DNA of 64,000 nt from Psychrobacter sp. TAE2020 (GTDB taxonomy: Bacteria > Pseudomonadota > Gammaproteobacteria > Pseudomonadales > Moraxellaceae). The notes beneath the pieces are model-generated. The model saw only the letters and a list, made by a program, of their open reading frames with translations. It was not told where the DNA came from and did not search any database. How positions within the stretch are numbered: the stretch's first letter is position 1; the number at the start of each line of letters is the position of its first letter. The stretch lies in the NCBI RefSeq assembly GCF_018919485.1, contig NZ_JAHLMU010000001.1:3035138-3099137 (forward strand). Reading direction: 5' to 3'. A program made the position numbers and the translations under genes. This document shows, piece after piece, positions 47,108 to 56,578 of the stretch.

Positions 47108-47527
47108 TTAATCCTGCGGTCTAATGCCTTTATCAGCGAACTTATCAAACAATTGCTGTTGGGTTAGGTTTTCGGTGTCGTTAGCGAACTCGTAGTAGGA
47201 TGGTTTTTGATCGACAAATATTTGACTGGCAAAATCGAAGTTCGGATGATCTTGGAATAAGCCTAAAGATAATACATAGCCTTCAGCGCCTAGCTGATGA
47301 TAATACAAGTTAGTACCACATTTATTACAAAAGGCGCGCTCTGCCCAAGCTGAGGATTGATAAACGGTCATCGACTCTTGACCGGTAAAAGTGACTTCTG
47401 AATTACTATGTATAGCCATCAGGGGGCCGCTACCCCAACGTCGGCACATACTACAATGACAAGCTTCAAAAGTATTGATGTCTTCTAACTCTACAGTGAT
47501 GCTACCGCACAAACAATGGCCTTTCAT
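47108..47527 (-). CDS. GFA-family (CENP-V/GFA domain) zinc protein
   Basis: A protein of 139 residues with the glutathione-dependent formaldehyde-activating enzyme fold. Zinc ligands are seen in CLCGSITVEL, EACHCSMCRRWGSGP and FCNKCGTNLYYH. Most single-domain members bind zinc but have no proven formaldehyde activity, so the name describes the fold only. It is a single gene. The 310-bp gap to uvrB upstream is AT-rich and has no visible feature apart from the promoters it must hold. Confidence 0.87.
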   Translation of the reverse strand: MKGHCLCGSITVELEDINTFEACHCSMCRRWGSGPLMAIHSNSEVTFTGQESMTVYQSSAWAERAFCNKCGTNLYYHQLGAEGYVLSLGLFQDHPNFDFASQIFVDQKPSYYEFANDTENLTQQQLFDKFADKGIRPQD

Positions 47528-47837
47528 AATGTATTCCTTGGTGGTTATTAAATAACAATGCCCTCTAAAATATAGCTTACTTTTTAAGCGCTTCTTTTAT
47601 AATATAGCACCTATACAATGGCAGCACGGCCTAGTTATTGTTTAATATTAGTGACGTTGATCTTAATATCAATAGCGCTTGAAAGTTAGCATTAACCGCC
47701 CTTACTAGTCACTATTAACAAGCTTTAAACAGTACGGTATTTATATGCTTATAATCCTCATAAACACTATAAACTACCTTTAAAAATAATGCCTTAGCCC
47801 CCACATTGTTATAAACCTATTGACGAAGAAAGCCCTT

Positions 47838-49952
47838 ATGCGTATGCCCGAACCGCGTTCATCGCGTCAGTTAAATCAATTAGCCACTCAGTTGCAAGGC
47901 GAAGCTGAAATTGTTGGTGTTAATGCGTCAGGAACGCAAATATCGAGTCGTGCCTTTGAGATGGTTACCGACTTTGAGCCAGCAGGAGATCAGCCACAAG
48001 CGATTGAAAAGCTGGTAAAAGGTATTAATAGTGGCATGAAAGAGCAGCTATTACTGGGAGTAACTGGCTCTGGTAAAACCTTTACGATGGCAAAGGTCAT
48101 CTCTGAGTGCCAACGTCCCACTATCATTATGGCGCATAACAAGACGTTAGCGGCGCAGTTATATGGTGAATTTAAGGCGTTCTTTCCTAATAATGCTGTC
48201 GAGTATTTCGTCAGCTATTACGATTACTATCAGCCGGAAGCTTATGTGGCGGCTAGTGATACTTTTATCGAAAAAGACAGTGCCATCAACGATCATATCG
48301 ATCAGATGCGTCTATCGGCGACGCGCGCCCTGCTAGAGCGCCGTGATGCGATCATTGTAGCTTCGGTATCTTGTATTTATGGTCTTGGTGATCCAGAAAG
48401 TTATCTAAAAATGCTACTGCATATCGTAGTTGGCGATATGATTGATCGTACAGCGATGATTAAGCGTCTGGTTGAGATGCAGTACACTCGTAATGAGCTG
48501 GACTTTGGCCGCGGTACTTATCGTTTGCGCGGAGAGATATTAGATATCTATCCAGCAGAGTCTGAACAATTGGCCGTGCGAGTGCATTTATTCGATAATG
48601 AAGTGGAAAAAATATCTTGGTTCGATCCGCTCACTGGTAAGACGGTGCGTAGCGTGCCCCGCATTACCATCTATCCTAAATCGCATTATGTGACGCCACG
48701 CAATAAGCTGGAGGCTGCCAGTCATACTATTCGTGCTGAGCTTGAGCCACGTTTGGAGTATTTCCGTCAGAACAATAAGCTAATCGAAGCGCAACGTCTC
48801 AAAGAGCGTACCCAATACGATCTAGAGATGATTCAGCAGCTTGGCTACTGTAACGGTATCGAAAACTACTCACAGCATCTATCGGGTCGTCCACCCGGAG
48901 AGGCACCGCCGACGTTGTTCGATTATATTCCAGACGATGCTTTATTGTTCCTCGATGAGTCGCATGTGACTGTATCGCAAGTAGGGGCGATGTATAAAGG
49001 CGATAGATCACGTAAAGAGAACTTGGTCAATTATGGTTTCCGTCTGCCGAGTGCGATGGACAATCGGCCGATGAAGTTTGAAGAGTGGGAGCGTATCAAG
49101 CCGACGACTATCTTTGTCAGTGCCACACCTGCTGTTTATGAGCTTGAGCATAGCGAGCAAATCGTCGAGCAGTTAGTGCGCCCAACGGGTCTGATTGATC
49201 CTGAGATTGAGATCCGTCCGGTATTGACGCAAGTCGATGATGTGTTATCAGAAATTACTAAACGCAGTGCAAAAGATGAACGGGTCCTGATTACCACTTT
49301 GACTAAGCGTATGTCAGAGGATTTGACCAGCTATCTAAAAGAATATGATATCAAAGTCGCCTATCTACATTCAGATATTGATACGGTTGAACGGACGCAG
49401 ATTATCCACGAGTTGCGTACTGGTGTGCATGATGTGCTGGTCGGTATCAACTTGCTTCGTGAGGGTTTAGATATGCCCGAAGTGTCGTTAGTAGCGATAT
49501 TTGATGCCGATAAAGAGGGCTTTTTGCGCTCTGAGCGCGCCTTAATTCAGACTATTGGTCGGGCAGCTCGTCATCTCAATGGCAAAGCTATTCTCTATGC
49601 AGATCGTATCACTAATAGTATGCAGCGGGCGATTGAGGAGACTGATCGTCGCCGTGAAAAGCAAGTTGCCTTCAACCTTGAGCATAATATTACCCCGAGA
49701 GGCGCACGTCGTAACGTGACAGATAAGATTGATACTGGCGATGATCATGATGCCAATGATAACCAAGCCATTCCGGTCAAAAGTAATCTGCCTGATGTCG
49801 ATATCAGTATCTTACGCAGCCCTGATTTGCTAGCAAAAGAGATTAATCGCCTTGAGAAGCTGATGAAGCAATTCTCCCGTGATCTTAAGTTTGAGGATGC
49901 GGCGAAGACTCGTGATAAAGTGCTTGAGCTTAAAGCGCATTTAATACAGTAG
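47838..49952 (+). CDS. uvrB: Excinuclease ABC subunit UvrB
   Basis: UvrB is the damage-verification helicase of nucleotide excision repair. Motifs: Walker [14 protein letters not shown], the beta-hairpin text [67 protein letters not shown] and [15 protein letters not shown], with the UvrC-binding UVR motif at the C-terminus ([22 protein letters not shown]). The frame begins at a TTG (47820); the ATG at 47838 gives 704 residues and is preferred, with an ATG two codons later as an alternative. It is monocistronic and ends in a strong terminator. Confidence 0.96.
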   Translation: MRMPEPRSSRQLNQLATQLQGEAEIVGVNASGTQISSRAFEMVTDFEPAGDQPQAIEKLVKGINSGMKEQLLLGVTGSGKTFTMAKVISECQRPTIIMAHNKTLAAQLYGEFKAFFPNNAVEYFVSYYDYYQPEAYVAASDTFIEKDSAINDHIDQMRLSATRALLERRDAIIVASVSCIYGLGDPESYLKMLLHIVVGDMIDRTAMIKRLVEMQYTRNELDFGRGTYRLRGEILDIYPAESEQLAVRVHLFDNEVEKISWFDPLTGKTVRSVPRITIYPKSHYVTPRNKLEAASHTIRAELEPRLEYFRQNNKLIEAQRLKERTQYDLEMIQQLGYCNGIENYSQHLSGRPPGEAPPTLFDYIPDDALLFLDESHVTVSQVGAMYKGDRSRKENLVNYGFRLPSAMDNRPMKFEEWERIKPTTIFVSATPAVYELEHSEQIVEQLVRPTGLIDPEIEIRPVLTQVDDVLSEITKRSAKDERVLITTLTKRMSEDLTSYLKEYDIKVAYLHSDIDTVERTQIIHELRTGVHDVLVGINLLREGLDMPEVSLVAIFDADKEGFLRSERALIQTIGRAARHLNGKAILYADRITNSMQRAIEETDRRREKQVAFNLEHNITPRGARRNVTDKIDTGDDHDANDNQAIPVKSNLPDVDISILRSPDLLAKEINRLEKLMKQFSRDLKFEDAAKTRDKVLELKAHLIQ

Positions 49953-49974
49953 CATTAGAGTTTAGAAAAGTAGG

Positions 49975-50003
49975 GCGGGTTGCGAAAGTGACCCGCTTTT
50001 TTG
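49975..50003 (+). terminator. Terminator after uvrB
   Basis: GCGGGT pairs with ACCCGC and a T-run follows; it lies about 22 bp after the uvrB stop. Confidence 0.85.
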
Positions 50004-50058
50004 TGCTATCTTTATTTATTTGGCAGCTGTATTTCGTTATTTTAAAAGAGTAAAAACA

Positions 50059-50544
50059 GTGAATATAAATATCAGTTATTTCTTAGAAGAACAGGGTTGG
50101 AATTATTGTTGGCTATATGCCAATCGTGATTGGTATAAGATTGTGATAACTCACTCTTTTAACGATCCTATTATAGAATGTATTGATGCTTTAATTGAGC
50201 TAATGAGAGGTGATAAAACAAGTAGTTTTAATTGGCATGGCGAGCCTAGAGGGGTAAGACTAATAATAGATGAAATATCGACACAGCAAAATTACATTTG
50301 GCTAAAGGTAGTAGAGTTCAACGAGGATTATCTGTTTCATACTAAAGAGCTAATTACACAAAACAAAGAAGCTGTTATGGAGTTTCAAATCGCTAAAATT
50401 CAATTAGTCCGAATGTTTTACTATGACTTCAAAAAAATATCTGAGCTTATGAAAGATAAATATTTTGCACTGAATAGGAAACATGAGTTTGCTTTCAAAC
50501 ATTTTTTGGAATTTGAGACTATTGCTTTAGAATATATGAATTGA
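50059..50544 (+). CDS. Hypothetical AT-rich orphan protein
   Basis: A 161-residue protein starting at a GTG (50059) with AAAAGAG about 9 nt upstream; the longer frame to a TTG at 50020 lacks support. It is markedly richer in A and T than its neighbours. The pattern ISYFLEEQGWNYCWLYA, SFNDPIIECIDALIELMRG and NWHGEPRGVRLIIDEI, a beta-helix-beta arrangement with an EPxG-like turn, reminds me of small immunity-type proteins, but I cannot name a family. No toxin gene lies beside it. It follows the uvrB terminator and precedes the aminotransferase pair. Confidence 0.6.
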   Translation: MNINISYFLEEQGWNYCWLYANRDWYKIVITHSFNDPIIECIDALIELMRGDKTSSFNWHGEPRGVRLIIDEISTQQNYIWLKVVEFNEDYLFHTKELITQNKEAVMEFQIAKIQLVRMFYYDFKKISELMKDKYFALNRKHEFAFKHFLEFETIALEYMN

Positions 50545-50697
50545 TGTGGTAAGTTATAACAGCTTGTTTCGGTGCGCGCGGCACACCCTACGACTAGCCT
50601 AAAGCGTCAGCCTACGATAAGGTTAGCCTTATATCAGCAATGCTCCTAATCAAATTAAATCCCATAACCTACCAAAAACTAAGACGGATTATTCATC

Positions 50698-51750
50698 GTG
50701 CATACTAATCATTTACTAGAGTTAAACTCTAATGAGAACTCACTAGGCATGTCAGCTTCTGCCAGACAAGCTATCATCGACTCTTTAGATATCGGCTTTC
50801 GTTATCCAGACGATCAGCGTGCTAAATTAATTAGTAAAATCGCTGAGATAAATGGCGTAGCAGAAGACCAAGTGTCTTTGGGTAATGGCTCAATCGAAAA
50901 CGTTGGCACTGTAGTACATATGCTGCAAGATAAAGCCTTAAATACAGCTCAGCAGTTACAAGTTGTGGTGCCTGATCCAACTTTTGACTGTGCACAGCGC
51001 TATGCAGAATCTATAGGAGTAGCCGTAGTAAAAGTGCAGCTGACTGCTGATGATTACCAATTAGATTTTCACAATCTACAACAAGCTGCCGAAGAATTTG
51101 AAGGTATTAGTCTATTTTATCTTTGCAATCCTAATAATCCAACCGCCACTATCACTGCAACAGCAGAGTTAAAAGCTTGGGTGAAGAATGCCCCTGATAA
51201 TCACTATTTTTTATTAGATGAAGCTTACTCAGAATATATTACTGACCCAAGTTTTGAGAGCGCTATCGAGTGGGTTAAGCAAGGGCTATCCGACAATATT
51301 ATCGTAGTCCGTACCTTCTCAAAACTATGTGCACTAGCAGGTATGCGTATAGGCTACGCTATTGCCAATGTACAAACTACGGCCGCCATCAGCTCATTTG
51401 TGTCGTTGGACAATACTAATTTAGCCGGTGCGGTCGCAGTGTTAGCAACGTTAGAGGACCAAGCTTTCTTACAGCTAAGTTTGCAGGTTACCAATCAATC
51501 GCGTCAAATTATTGAGACTGAGCTAGAGAAGCTAGGTCTGCGTTATTTGCCTTCACAAGCCAATTTTATTTTCCATGAAATTAAAGGCGATGTAAAAACC
51601 TATATAGATAGAATGAGAGAAAACGGTATCTTAGTGGGGCGAGAGTTTTTGCCTATTACTGGCTACAGCCGCCTGACACTTGGCACTCCTGATGAGATGC
51701 AAGTATTCGTCAAAGTATTACAATCTTTTCGGCAAAAGGGCTGGGTTTAA
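50698..51750 (+). CDS. HisC-like pyridoxal-phosphate aminotransferase, tandem copy 1
   Basis: A fold-type I aminotransferase of 350 residues. Landmarks: LNSNENSLGMSASAR at the N-terminus, LGNGSIEN, CNPNNPTATIT, FLLDEAYSEYI (PLP-binding Asp and Tyr), the Schiff-base Lys in RTFSKLCALAGMRIGYA, and the substrate Arg in SRLTLG. It resembles histidinol-phosphate aminotransferase but starts directly at the LNSNEN segment, without the usual N-terminal arm. In the PLP loop NPNNPTA the last Gly is replaced by Ala. The start is GTG with a weak ribosome site; no ATG is available. The next gene is a same-length paralogue. No his genes are adjacent, so the substrate is unknown. Confidence 0.85.
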   Translation: MHTNHLLELNSNENSLGMSASARQAIIDSLDIGFRYPDDQRAKLISKIAEINGVAEDQVSLGNGSIENVGTVVHMLQDKALNTAQQLQVVVPDPTFDCAQRYAESIGVAVVKVQLTADDYQLDFHNLQQAAEEFEGISLFYLCNPNNPTATITATAELKAWVKNAPDNHYFLLDEAYSEYITDPSFESAIEWVKQGLSDNIIVVRTFSKLCALAGMRIGYAIANVQTTAAISSFVSLDNTNLAGAVAVLATLEDQAFLQLSLQVTNQSRQIIETELEKLGLRYLPSQANFIFHEIKGDVKTYIDRMRENGILVGREFLPITGYSRLTLGTPDEMQVFVKVLQSFRQKGWV

Positions 51751-51815
51751 TTATTACTTTAGAAATTGGCTGTCTTAAAAGACTGACTGGTTAAAAAAGG
51801 CCAAGAGAACTTAAC

Positions 51816-51850
51816 AAAGGTGAGTTGCATATTTGTAGCTCGCCTTTTTT
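51816..51850 (+). terminator. Terminator between the aminotransferase copies
   Basis: AAAGGTGAG pairs with CTCGCCTTT (one G-T pair) and a T-run follows. Each aminotransferase copy therefore probably has its own promoter. Confidence 0.78.
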
Positions 51851-52014
51851 ATAGCCTAGTAAGTAATTGAAAAATATGAGTTTTTACTTTCTAGGATTAA
51901 TAACTAATTTTTAGGTAATACAACACTTGTATTCATACCAAATGCTGCTTAATATGATATCAAATAATATTGTTAAGCTCATAAACCAATAACAAATTAG
52001 GCGGATCATATATT

Positions 52015-53067
52015 GTGCATACGAATAATCCCATAGAGCTAAATGCTAATGAAAACTCACTAGGCATGGCAGATTCTGCTAAACGAGCCGTTACAGATTC
52101 TTTAGGTTCAGGTTTTCGGTATCCAGATAATCCAAGCGCTGCTCTCATTAGCAAAATTGCTACTCTCCATGGCGTGGCAGAGAATCAGATCTCACTAGGG
52201 AATGGCTCCACTGAAAATATTCGAGCTATCTTACAAATGCTGCAACATAGAGCGTTGGAAGAGGGCAGAAAGTTTCAAATGGTGATTCCTGTGCCAACGT
52301 TTGATTGCGCAGAAATGTATGCAGACTCTATTGGCGCACCTGTAGTCAAAATACCATTAACGGCCGAAAATTATGATTTAGACCTGCAAAGACTGCAAAA
52401 AGCTGCCAACGATTTTGACGGGATTAGTTTGCTTTATCTTTGCAACCCTAATAATCCAACAGGGACAATTACATCAACGGCAAAGCTGAAAGATTGGGTA
52501 AGTAATGCACCAGATAACCACTACTTTCTATTGGACCAAGCTTACTTAGAATACGTGACAGACCCAAGTTTTGAGAGTGGGATTGAGTGGGTAAAACAAC
52601 AGTTGTCAGATAACCTTATTGTCATTCATACTTTCTCAAAGCTATATGCTTTAGCCGGTATGCGAGTCGGCTATGCGATTTCCAACCCGCAAGCTATTGA
52701 AGATGTTGAAGCCTTCATGTCGATGGATAACACCAACTTGTCAGGTGCGATTGCCGCTATTGCAACGTTAAATGATGCAGAGTTTTTAGCGCTAAGTTTG
52801 CGCACTACCAATCAATCGCGCCAGATGATTGAAAGCGCACTGGATGAGCTTGGACTTCGCTACTTACCTTCACAGGCCAACTTTATCTTTCATGAAATAA
52901 AAGGGGATTTGAAAACCTATATCGATAGAATGCGAGAAAATGGTATCAAGGTTGGTCGCGAGTTTCCTCCTGTTAAAGGTTTTAATCGCTTGACGCTTGG
53001 CATACCTGAGGAGATGGAAGTATTTATCGAAGTGCTAAAGTCATTTCGTAAAAAAGGCTGGGTTTGA
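52015..53067 (+). CDS. HisC-like pyridoxal-phosphate aminotransferase, tandem copy 2
   Basis: It has the same 350-residue length as copy 1, aligns without gaps and is about two-thirds identical by eye. Landmarks: LNANENSLGMADSAK, LGNGSTEN, CNPNNPTGTIT (regular Gly), FLLDQAYLEYV, HTFSKLYALAGMRVGYA with the PLP lysine, and NRLTLG. The C-terminal portion around ANFIFHEIKGD and YIDRMRENGI is almost identical to copy 1. It also begins with GTG. Against copy 1, differences cluster near the active site (DEAY to DQAY, NPTA to NPTG), which suggests different substrate or activity after duplication. Confidence 0.85.
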   Translation: MHTNNPIELNANENSLGMADSAKRAVTDSLGSGFRYPDNPSAALISKIATLHGVAENQISLGNGSTENIRAILQMLQHRALEEGRKFQMVIPVPTFDCAEMYADSIGAPVVKIPLTAENYDLDLQRLQKAANDFDGISLLYLCNPNNPTGTITSTAKLKDWVSNAPDNHYFLLDQAYLEYVTDPSFESGIEWVKQQLSDNLIVIHTFSKLYALAGMRVGYAISNPQAIEDVEAFMSMDNTNLSGAIAAIATLNDAEFLALSLRTTNQSRQMIESALDELGLRYLPSQANFIFHEIKGDLKTYIDRMRENGIKVGREFPPVKGFNRLTLGIPEEMEVFIEVLKSFRKKGWV

Positions 53068-53301
53068 TTGGAAGTTTTCTGCTATTAGCAAAGGACAAAT
53101 AATTTCTATCAACATTAGCCTACAGGCCATATTTTACTAAGCATAAACGTAGTTTTACATATTAGCTGTTAAAAAATAATAGACTTTCAAATACTATATA
53201 ACAGACTCTCTCATGACGTAAATGAGTGCTAATTAAAACTGATTTAAAGTATCAGACCTTATTTAACCTATTAAATTTTGAACTATAAGGATATAACTAT
53301 A

Positions 53302-53682
53302 ATGGACGTTGCCTCGTTATTTAAAAAAGGTATAGAGAAACAATTACTTGATGTCGATGACTATATTTTTAAGCCTGAACGTATAGACATGGTTATTGAT
53401 CAAGGTGATCTAAGCTGTGTGCTCAATAGTGATGGCAGTGTTAATATCTTTTACACTAAAGATGGAATTACTGATGTAAGAGCAGCCGCTCGTAAGCATC
53501 CTTTTACCGCTTTCGATACTGAATTGCATCATGGTATTTATGACGATGTTATCGAAGATTTGGTCGATGGTGTCAATGATATTCTTAAAAGTCATTCTAA
53601 GTATTTTCGTATGAGTAAAATATTGCCAATGGCGGCTGCCTTAGGTAGCCAAGCTGTTATCACAGAAGCAGATAAGTATTAG
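53302..53682 (+). CDS. Hypothetical protein, 126 residues
   Basis: A small protein starting at ATG 53302 with AAGGATATAACT upstream (a longer frame from a TTG at 53278 is unlikely). The middle has mixed beta/alpha character (RIDMVIDQGDLSCVLNSDG, VNIFYTKDGITDVRAAARK), ending with a helical segment YDDVIEDLVDGVNDILKS. No signal peptide or membrane helix is obvious except a mildly hydrophobic C-terminus (LPMAAALGSQAVI). I do not recognise the family. A strong terminator follows. Confidence 0.65.
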   Translation: MDVASLFKKGIEKQLLDVDDYIFKPERIDMVIDQGDLSCVLNSDGSVNIFYTKDGITDVRAAARKHPFTAFDTELHHGIYDDVIEDLVDGVNDILKSHSKYFRMSKILPMAAALGSQAVITEADKY

Positions 53683-53736
53683 ATTATCGGCTTAAGATAG
53701 CTTTTTTATAGTTAGTAAAGCCATAGTTTTAATCAT

Positions 53737-53772
53737 AAAAAAGGCTGCGTTATAATTAACGCAGCCTTTTTT
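53737..53772. terminator. Bidirectional terminator after the 126-residue hypothetical gene
   Basis: AAGGCTGCGTTA-TAAT-TAACGCAGCCTT, a perfect 12-bp stem with A-run and T-run flanks, between convergent genes. Confidence 0.92.
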
Positions 53773-53820
53773 ATCGACCATTTTTCAATAACTGGCAATT
53801 ATTAATTATCAATTAGCAGT

Positions 53821-54207
53821 TTACTTAGTGAAGTTCGCGTAACAACTTTGTAGCGATTTGGCGACAACTTTAGTCACTAATTGACCTCGGTAATTGGCAT
53901 CTATAGCAGCATTACCTAATTCAATGAGAGTCACTTGCTGCGGTGCTTGTTCGCTTACACAGCCACAAACCTTGCTCTGTACGGCTTCTTTTTGACTTTC
54001 CGTCATAGCCACACTAGCAATGCGCCAAGCTGGCTGTTGTTGAATTTGGCTACGGCATTGGTTATCGATAGCCGCTTTGAAGACGTTCATGCCGATTTCG
54101 TTTGCAGTACCGATAGCTGTGCCTGCATTATTGTTGGCTCCAGTGGTCGCGCAGCCAGCTAAAGCAACAGTAGCCAGCACTACAGTTGAGGCTAAGAGTT
54201 TTTTCAT
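53821..54207 (-). CDS. Putative small lipoprotein
   Basis: A protein of 128 residues with lipobox VALAGCA (cysteine at residue 19) and a short Gly/Ala/Asn linker. The rest is helical with four cysteines (NQCRSQIQQ, VCGCVSEQ, LQSCYANFTK), which may form disulfides in the periplasm. I do not recognise the family. AAAGGATAAACCA precedes the ATG. The 314-bp gap upstream, to the divergent secreted protein, contains their promoters and nothing else recognisable. Confidence 0.75.
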   Translation of the reverse strand: MKKLLASTVVLATVALAGCATTGANNNAGTAIGTANEIGMNVFKAAIDNQCRSQIQQQPAWRIASVAMTESQKEAVQSKVCGCVSEQAPQQVTLIELGNAAIDANYRGQLVTKVVAKSLQSCYANFTK

Positions 54208-54521
54208 TGGTTTATCCTTTAAGGGGGTTGAGTAAGTAGTAGCTTTTAAAGATTTTGCATATTGCCCAATCTAATTCACTGACAATAATGTGCGATTATA
54301 ATACCTTTTTATAGCTTATAGGGGTTCACTTATATCAGCCTAATCACAAACCGTTAATAAGCAAGCAATCGATATAGTCACAGCAAAGCGCCTGTTTTGA
54401 CAGTGATAAGTTTCGCTATAGCTCTCTACAGTAGAGTCCGTTATTTTGTTTATATCGCTTTTAGCGAAAACTAAAGCCATACTATACTAATCATAATCCG
54501 CTATTAGTATTGGAGGCAAGT

Positions 54522-55505
54522 ATGCAACGACATAATCTTCTGTTATTAGCTGTATTAATGGCGACTAGCTTGAGTGCTACTGCTGAGGTAAAAATCCCAA
54601 AATCTATTATCATCGATTTGATCGAGAGTCGCTGTGATAACCCTGATCCTAATCCTCGCAAGACAGCAGCATTAGAATACGACTGCTCAGAGAAGTATGA
54701 AGATGATGATGGCGAGCAGCAGAGCATGAATTATAGTTTACGCTTACATCCTTTACTAGCTATGGATTTTAATCAAGATAGTATAGAAGACTTAGCTATT
54801 GAGGTTGAGTCTATGGGACCACTAGGCGGCAGTGTATTTAGTAACAGTACGGTAGAATATCTACTTTTGGATAGTAAAAAACAAATCGTTGGCAGCCACG
54901 AGATATTGCTTTATGCGCCCTTTAGTGAGCACATCGTAACTTACAAAGTGCTAGGCAAGCAGATTAAGTATAGCGCTGTGCCCAATTTTCGCTCGCATCC
55001 TGAAGCTTATGAGGATGGTGAGCTGATAGATCCGGCTCTTAAGTTCACTGTCAATTGGCAGGGCGATAACCCTATAAGTAGTTATTATCGAGATCATTGC
55101 CGACTAGCTAATAGTAAAGATAAGGGCTTATTAGACCTCAGCTTAGGTGGCGCCAGTCATGTTGATATCGATATGCATGAGTATACCCAAGTGGTTACGG
55201 AAACGGTTCAAGTAAAAGGCTTGGATATTGAAGCCACTTTATCTGGCTGTGATTTATCTAGCGTGACATACGTCATCACTGCGCAACAGGGACACTCATT
55301 GCCAGTATTATCAGAAGTTTTAAAAATATTAGTACCTGTAGCGCATAATAGTAAGCCGCTAAAAACTCTACAAAAGCTAGAGCAAAGATCAGAACTTAAA
55401 TTCGCTGAAAAAGTGCCTTTATACAAAGGCTGGCAAGGTTATGTGTTTGTTGATAGAAAGGATAAGATAGCAAATATACGTATTATTATTGAACAAATTG
55501 AGTAG
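54522..55505 (+). CDS. Hypothetical exported protein
   Basis: A 327-residue protein with a signal peptide (MQRHNLLLLAVLMATSLSATA) and a mature part with several cysteines (ESRCDNPDPNP, EYDCSEKYED, RDHCRLANS, SGCDLSSVTY), likely disulfide bonded in the periplasm. A segment MDFNQDSIEDLAIEVESMGPLGG resembles Ca-binding-style or FG-GAP-like acidic loops. The frame goes back to a TTG at 54510, but ATG 54522 with GGAGG 8 nt upstream is the start. The family is not recognised. A terminator follows at 55591. Confidence 0.75.
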   Translation: MQRHNLLLLAVLMATSLSATAEVKIPKSIIIDLIESRCDNPDPNPRKTAALEYDCSEKYEDDDGEQQSMNYSLRLHPLLAMDFNQDSIEDLAIEVESMGPLGGSVFSNSTVEYLLLDSKKQIVGSHEILLYAPFSEHIVTYKVLGKQIKYSAVPNFRSHPEAYEDGELIDPALKFTVNWQGDNPISSYYRDHCRLANSKDKGLLDLSLGGASHVDIDMHEYTQVVTETVQVKGLDIEATLSGCDLSSVTYVITAQQGHSLPVLSEVLKILVPVAHNSKPLKTLQKLEQRSELKFAEKVPLYKGWQGYVFVDRKDKIANIRIIIEQIE

Positions 55506-55590
55506 CGTAACGATTTAAAAAGCTAGGGCTAAAATGAGTTGCTCTAGCCATTACTGCTTTTGTCCTACTTGCAACTGTTAAAGCAAATAA

Positions 55591-55625
55591 AAAGCCAGCT
55601 AAGATAAATAATCTTAGCTGGCTTT
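55591..55625. terminator. Bidirectional terminator
   Basis: AAAGCCAGCTAAGAT-AAATA-ATCTTAGCTGGCTTT, a perfect 15-bp stem including the flanks, located between convergent genes. Confidence 0.92.
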
Positions 55626-55668
55626 ATACTTCTAAATCGTAAAGAGCTTTTAAATAAGCTGCTAAAAG

Positions 55669-56184
55669 TTAGACATTTTTACTATGTTGCTTAGTTTGAA
55701 TATCTTTTGCCAATTCATAGCACTGATTAATATGATCGACAGCGATTTTTTTGAAAATCATATAGCCCATAGTAGCAGCGACCAATTGCCCACCAAGTGG
55801 GATAAATTTAGTGACTTGCTTAGCGGCGATACGACCACCAAAGCCTTGCACTGTCTTTTTGACAATGCCACGAGTAGCCATTAAGCCTGCGAAATCAACC
55901 GTACGATTTTTAAGCTCATTCCAATGTATTTCACGTGACTCTAAGTCGACAGCGCCCTGACGGTTTTCGAGCAAGCCAAAACGTTCACTAATATCAGGTA
56001 GCAGTTGAGTTAACATCCCGGCATCGACGGCCACATCAAAGAAAGGTACAGGAACAACCGCTACACCAGCAGAGTATCTAGCACGTTTTTTGACTAAGGC
56101 GATACATTGCTTTCTAACTTGTTCAAGATCTAAATTGGGATCAATAGTGTTTGGTAGCTTTTCAACAGCTGGGGTAGTTTTCAT
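55669..56184 (-). CDS. DUF697/EcsC-like helical protein (tentative)
   Basis: A 171-residue protein with two moderately hydrophobic, Gly/Ala-rich segments (YSAGVAVVPVPFFDVAVDAGML and KFIPLGGQLVAATMGYMIF, each given in part). This pattern, with VPFFDVAVDAG and FIPLGGQLVAA, recalls DUF697/EcsC-type proteins that associate with membranes. The open frame reaches 56208, but the ATG at 56184 with AAGGA 5 nt upstream is a better start. No partner GTPase gene is next to it. The 394-bp upstream region to recJ is AT-rich and shows no other feature. Confidence 0.6.
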   Translation of the reverse strand: MKTTPAVEKLPNTIDPNLDLEQVRKQCIALVKKRARYSAGVAVVPVPFFDVAVDAGMLTQLLPDISERFGLLENRQGAVDLESREIHWNELKNRTVDFAGLMATRGIVKKTVQGFGGRIAAKQVTKFIPLGGQLVAATMGYMIFKKIAVDHINQCYELAKDIQTKQHSKNV

Positions 56185-56578
56185 ATAATTATCCTTAAGG
56201 TCATTCAATAATTTTGAGTTAGTAGCTTTTAGTTCAGTATATTAAGTTTAGTGATTTTTGATTTAATAAGCATAGTTGAAACAAGCCGTAATAGAAGATC
56301 AAAGCTCGTATCATCACTATTAAAGTTAGTTATCATTTTAGGGATTTATGCGCGCTATACAATCATAGCTTTGTATCAAAATAATAAGAAACAGCTTATC
56401 TTTATACGGTTTTTGTAAATAATACTGGCTAAAGCCACTAAGCTGTACAGGGTTGTCAGTGTCGAAAATAGTAAACTCTAATTACAAGTACTATCGTCAA
56501 CAGTCTAGCAATCATCGCTAAACGAATTGCCTATAAATTCACATTGTGACCTAAGATCAAAGCCAGTAGAATAGCCCT

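Noticed and set aside
50570-50600. GC-rich GGTGCGCGCGGCACACC text before aminotransferase copy 1, as a possible dispersed repeat
   Set aside because: Only one copy was noticed in this window, so it cannot be supported as a repeat here.
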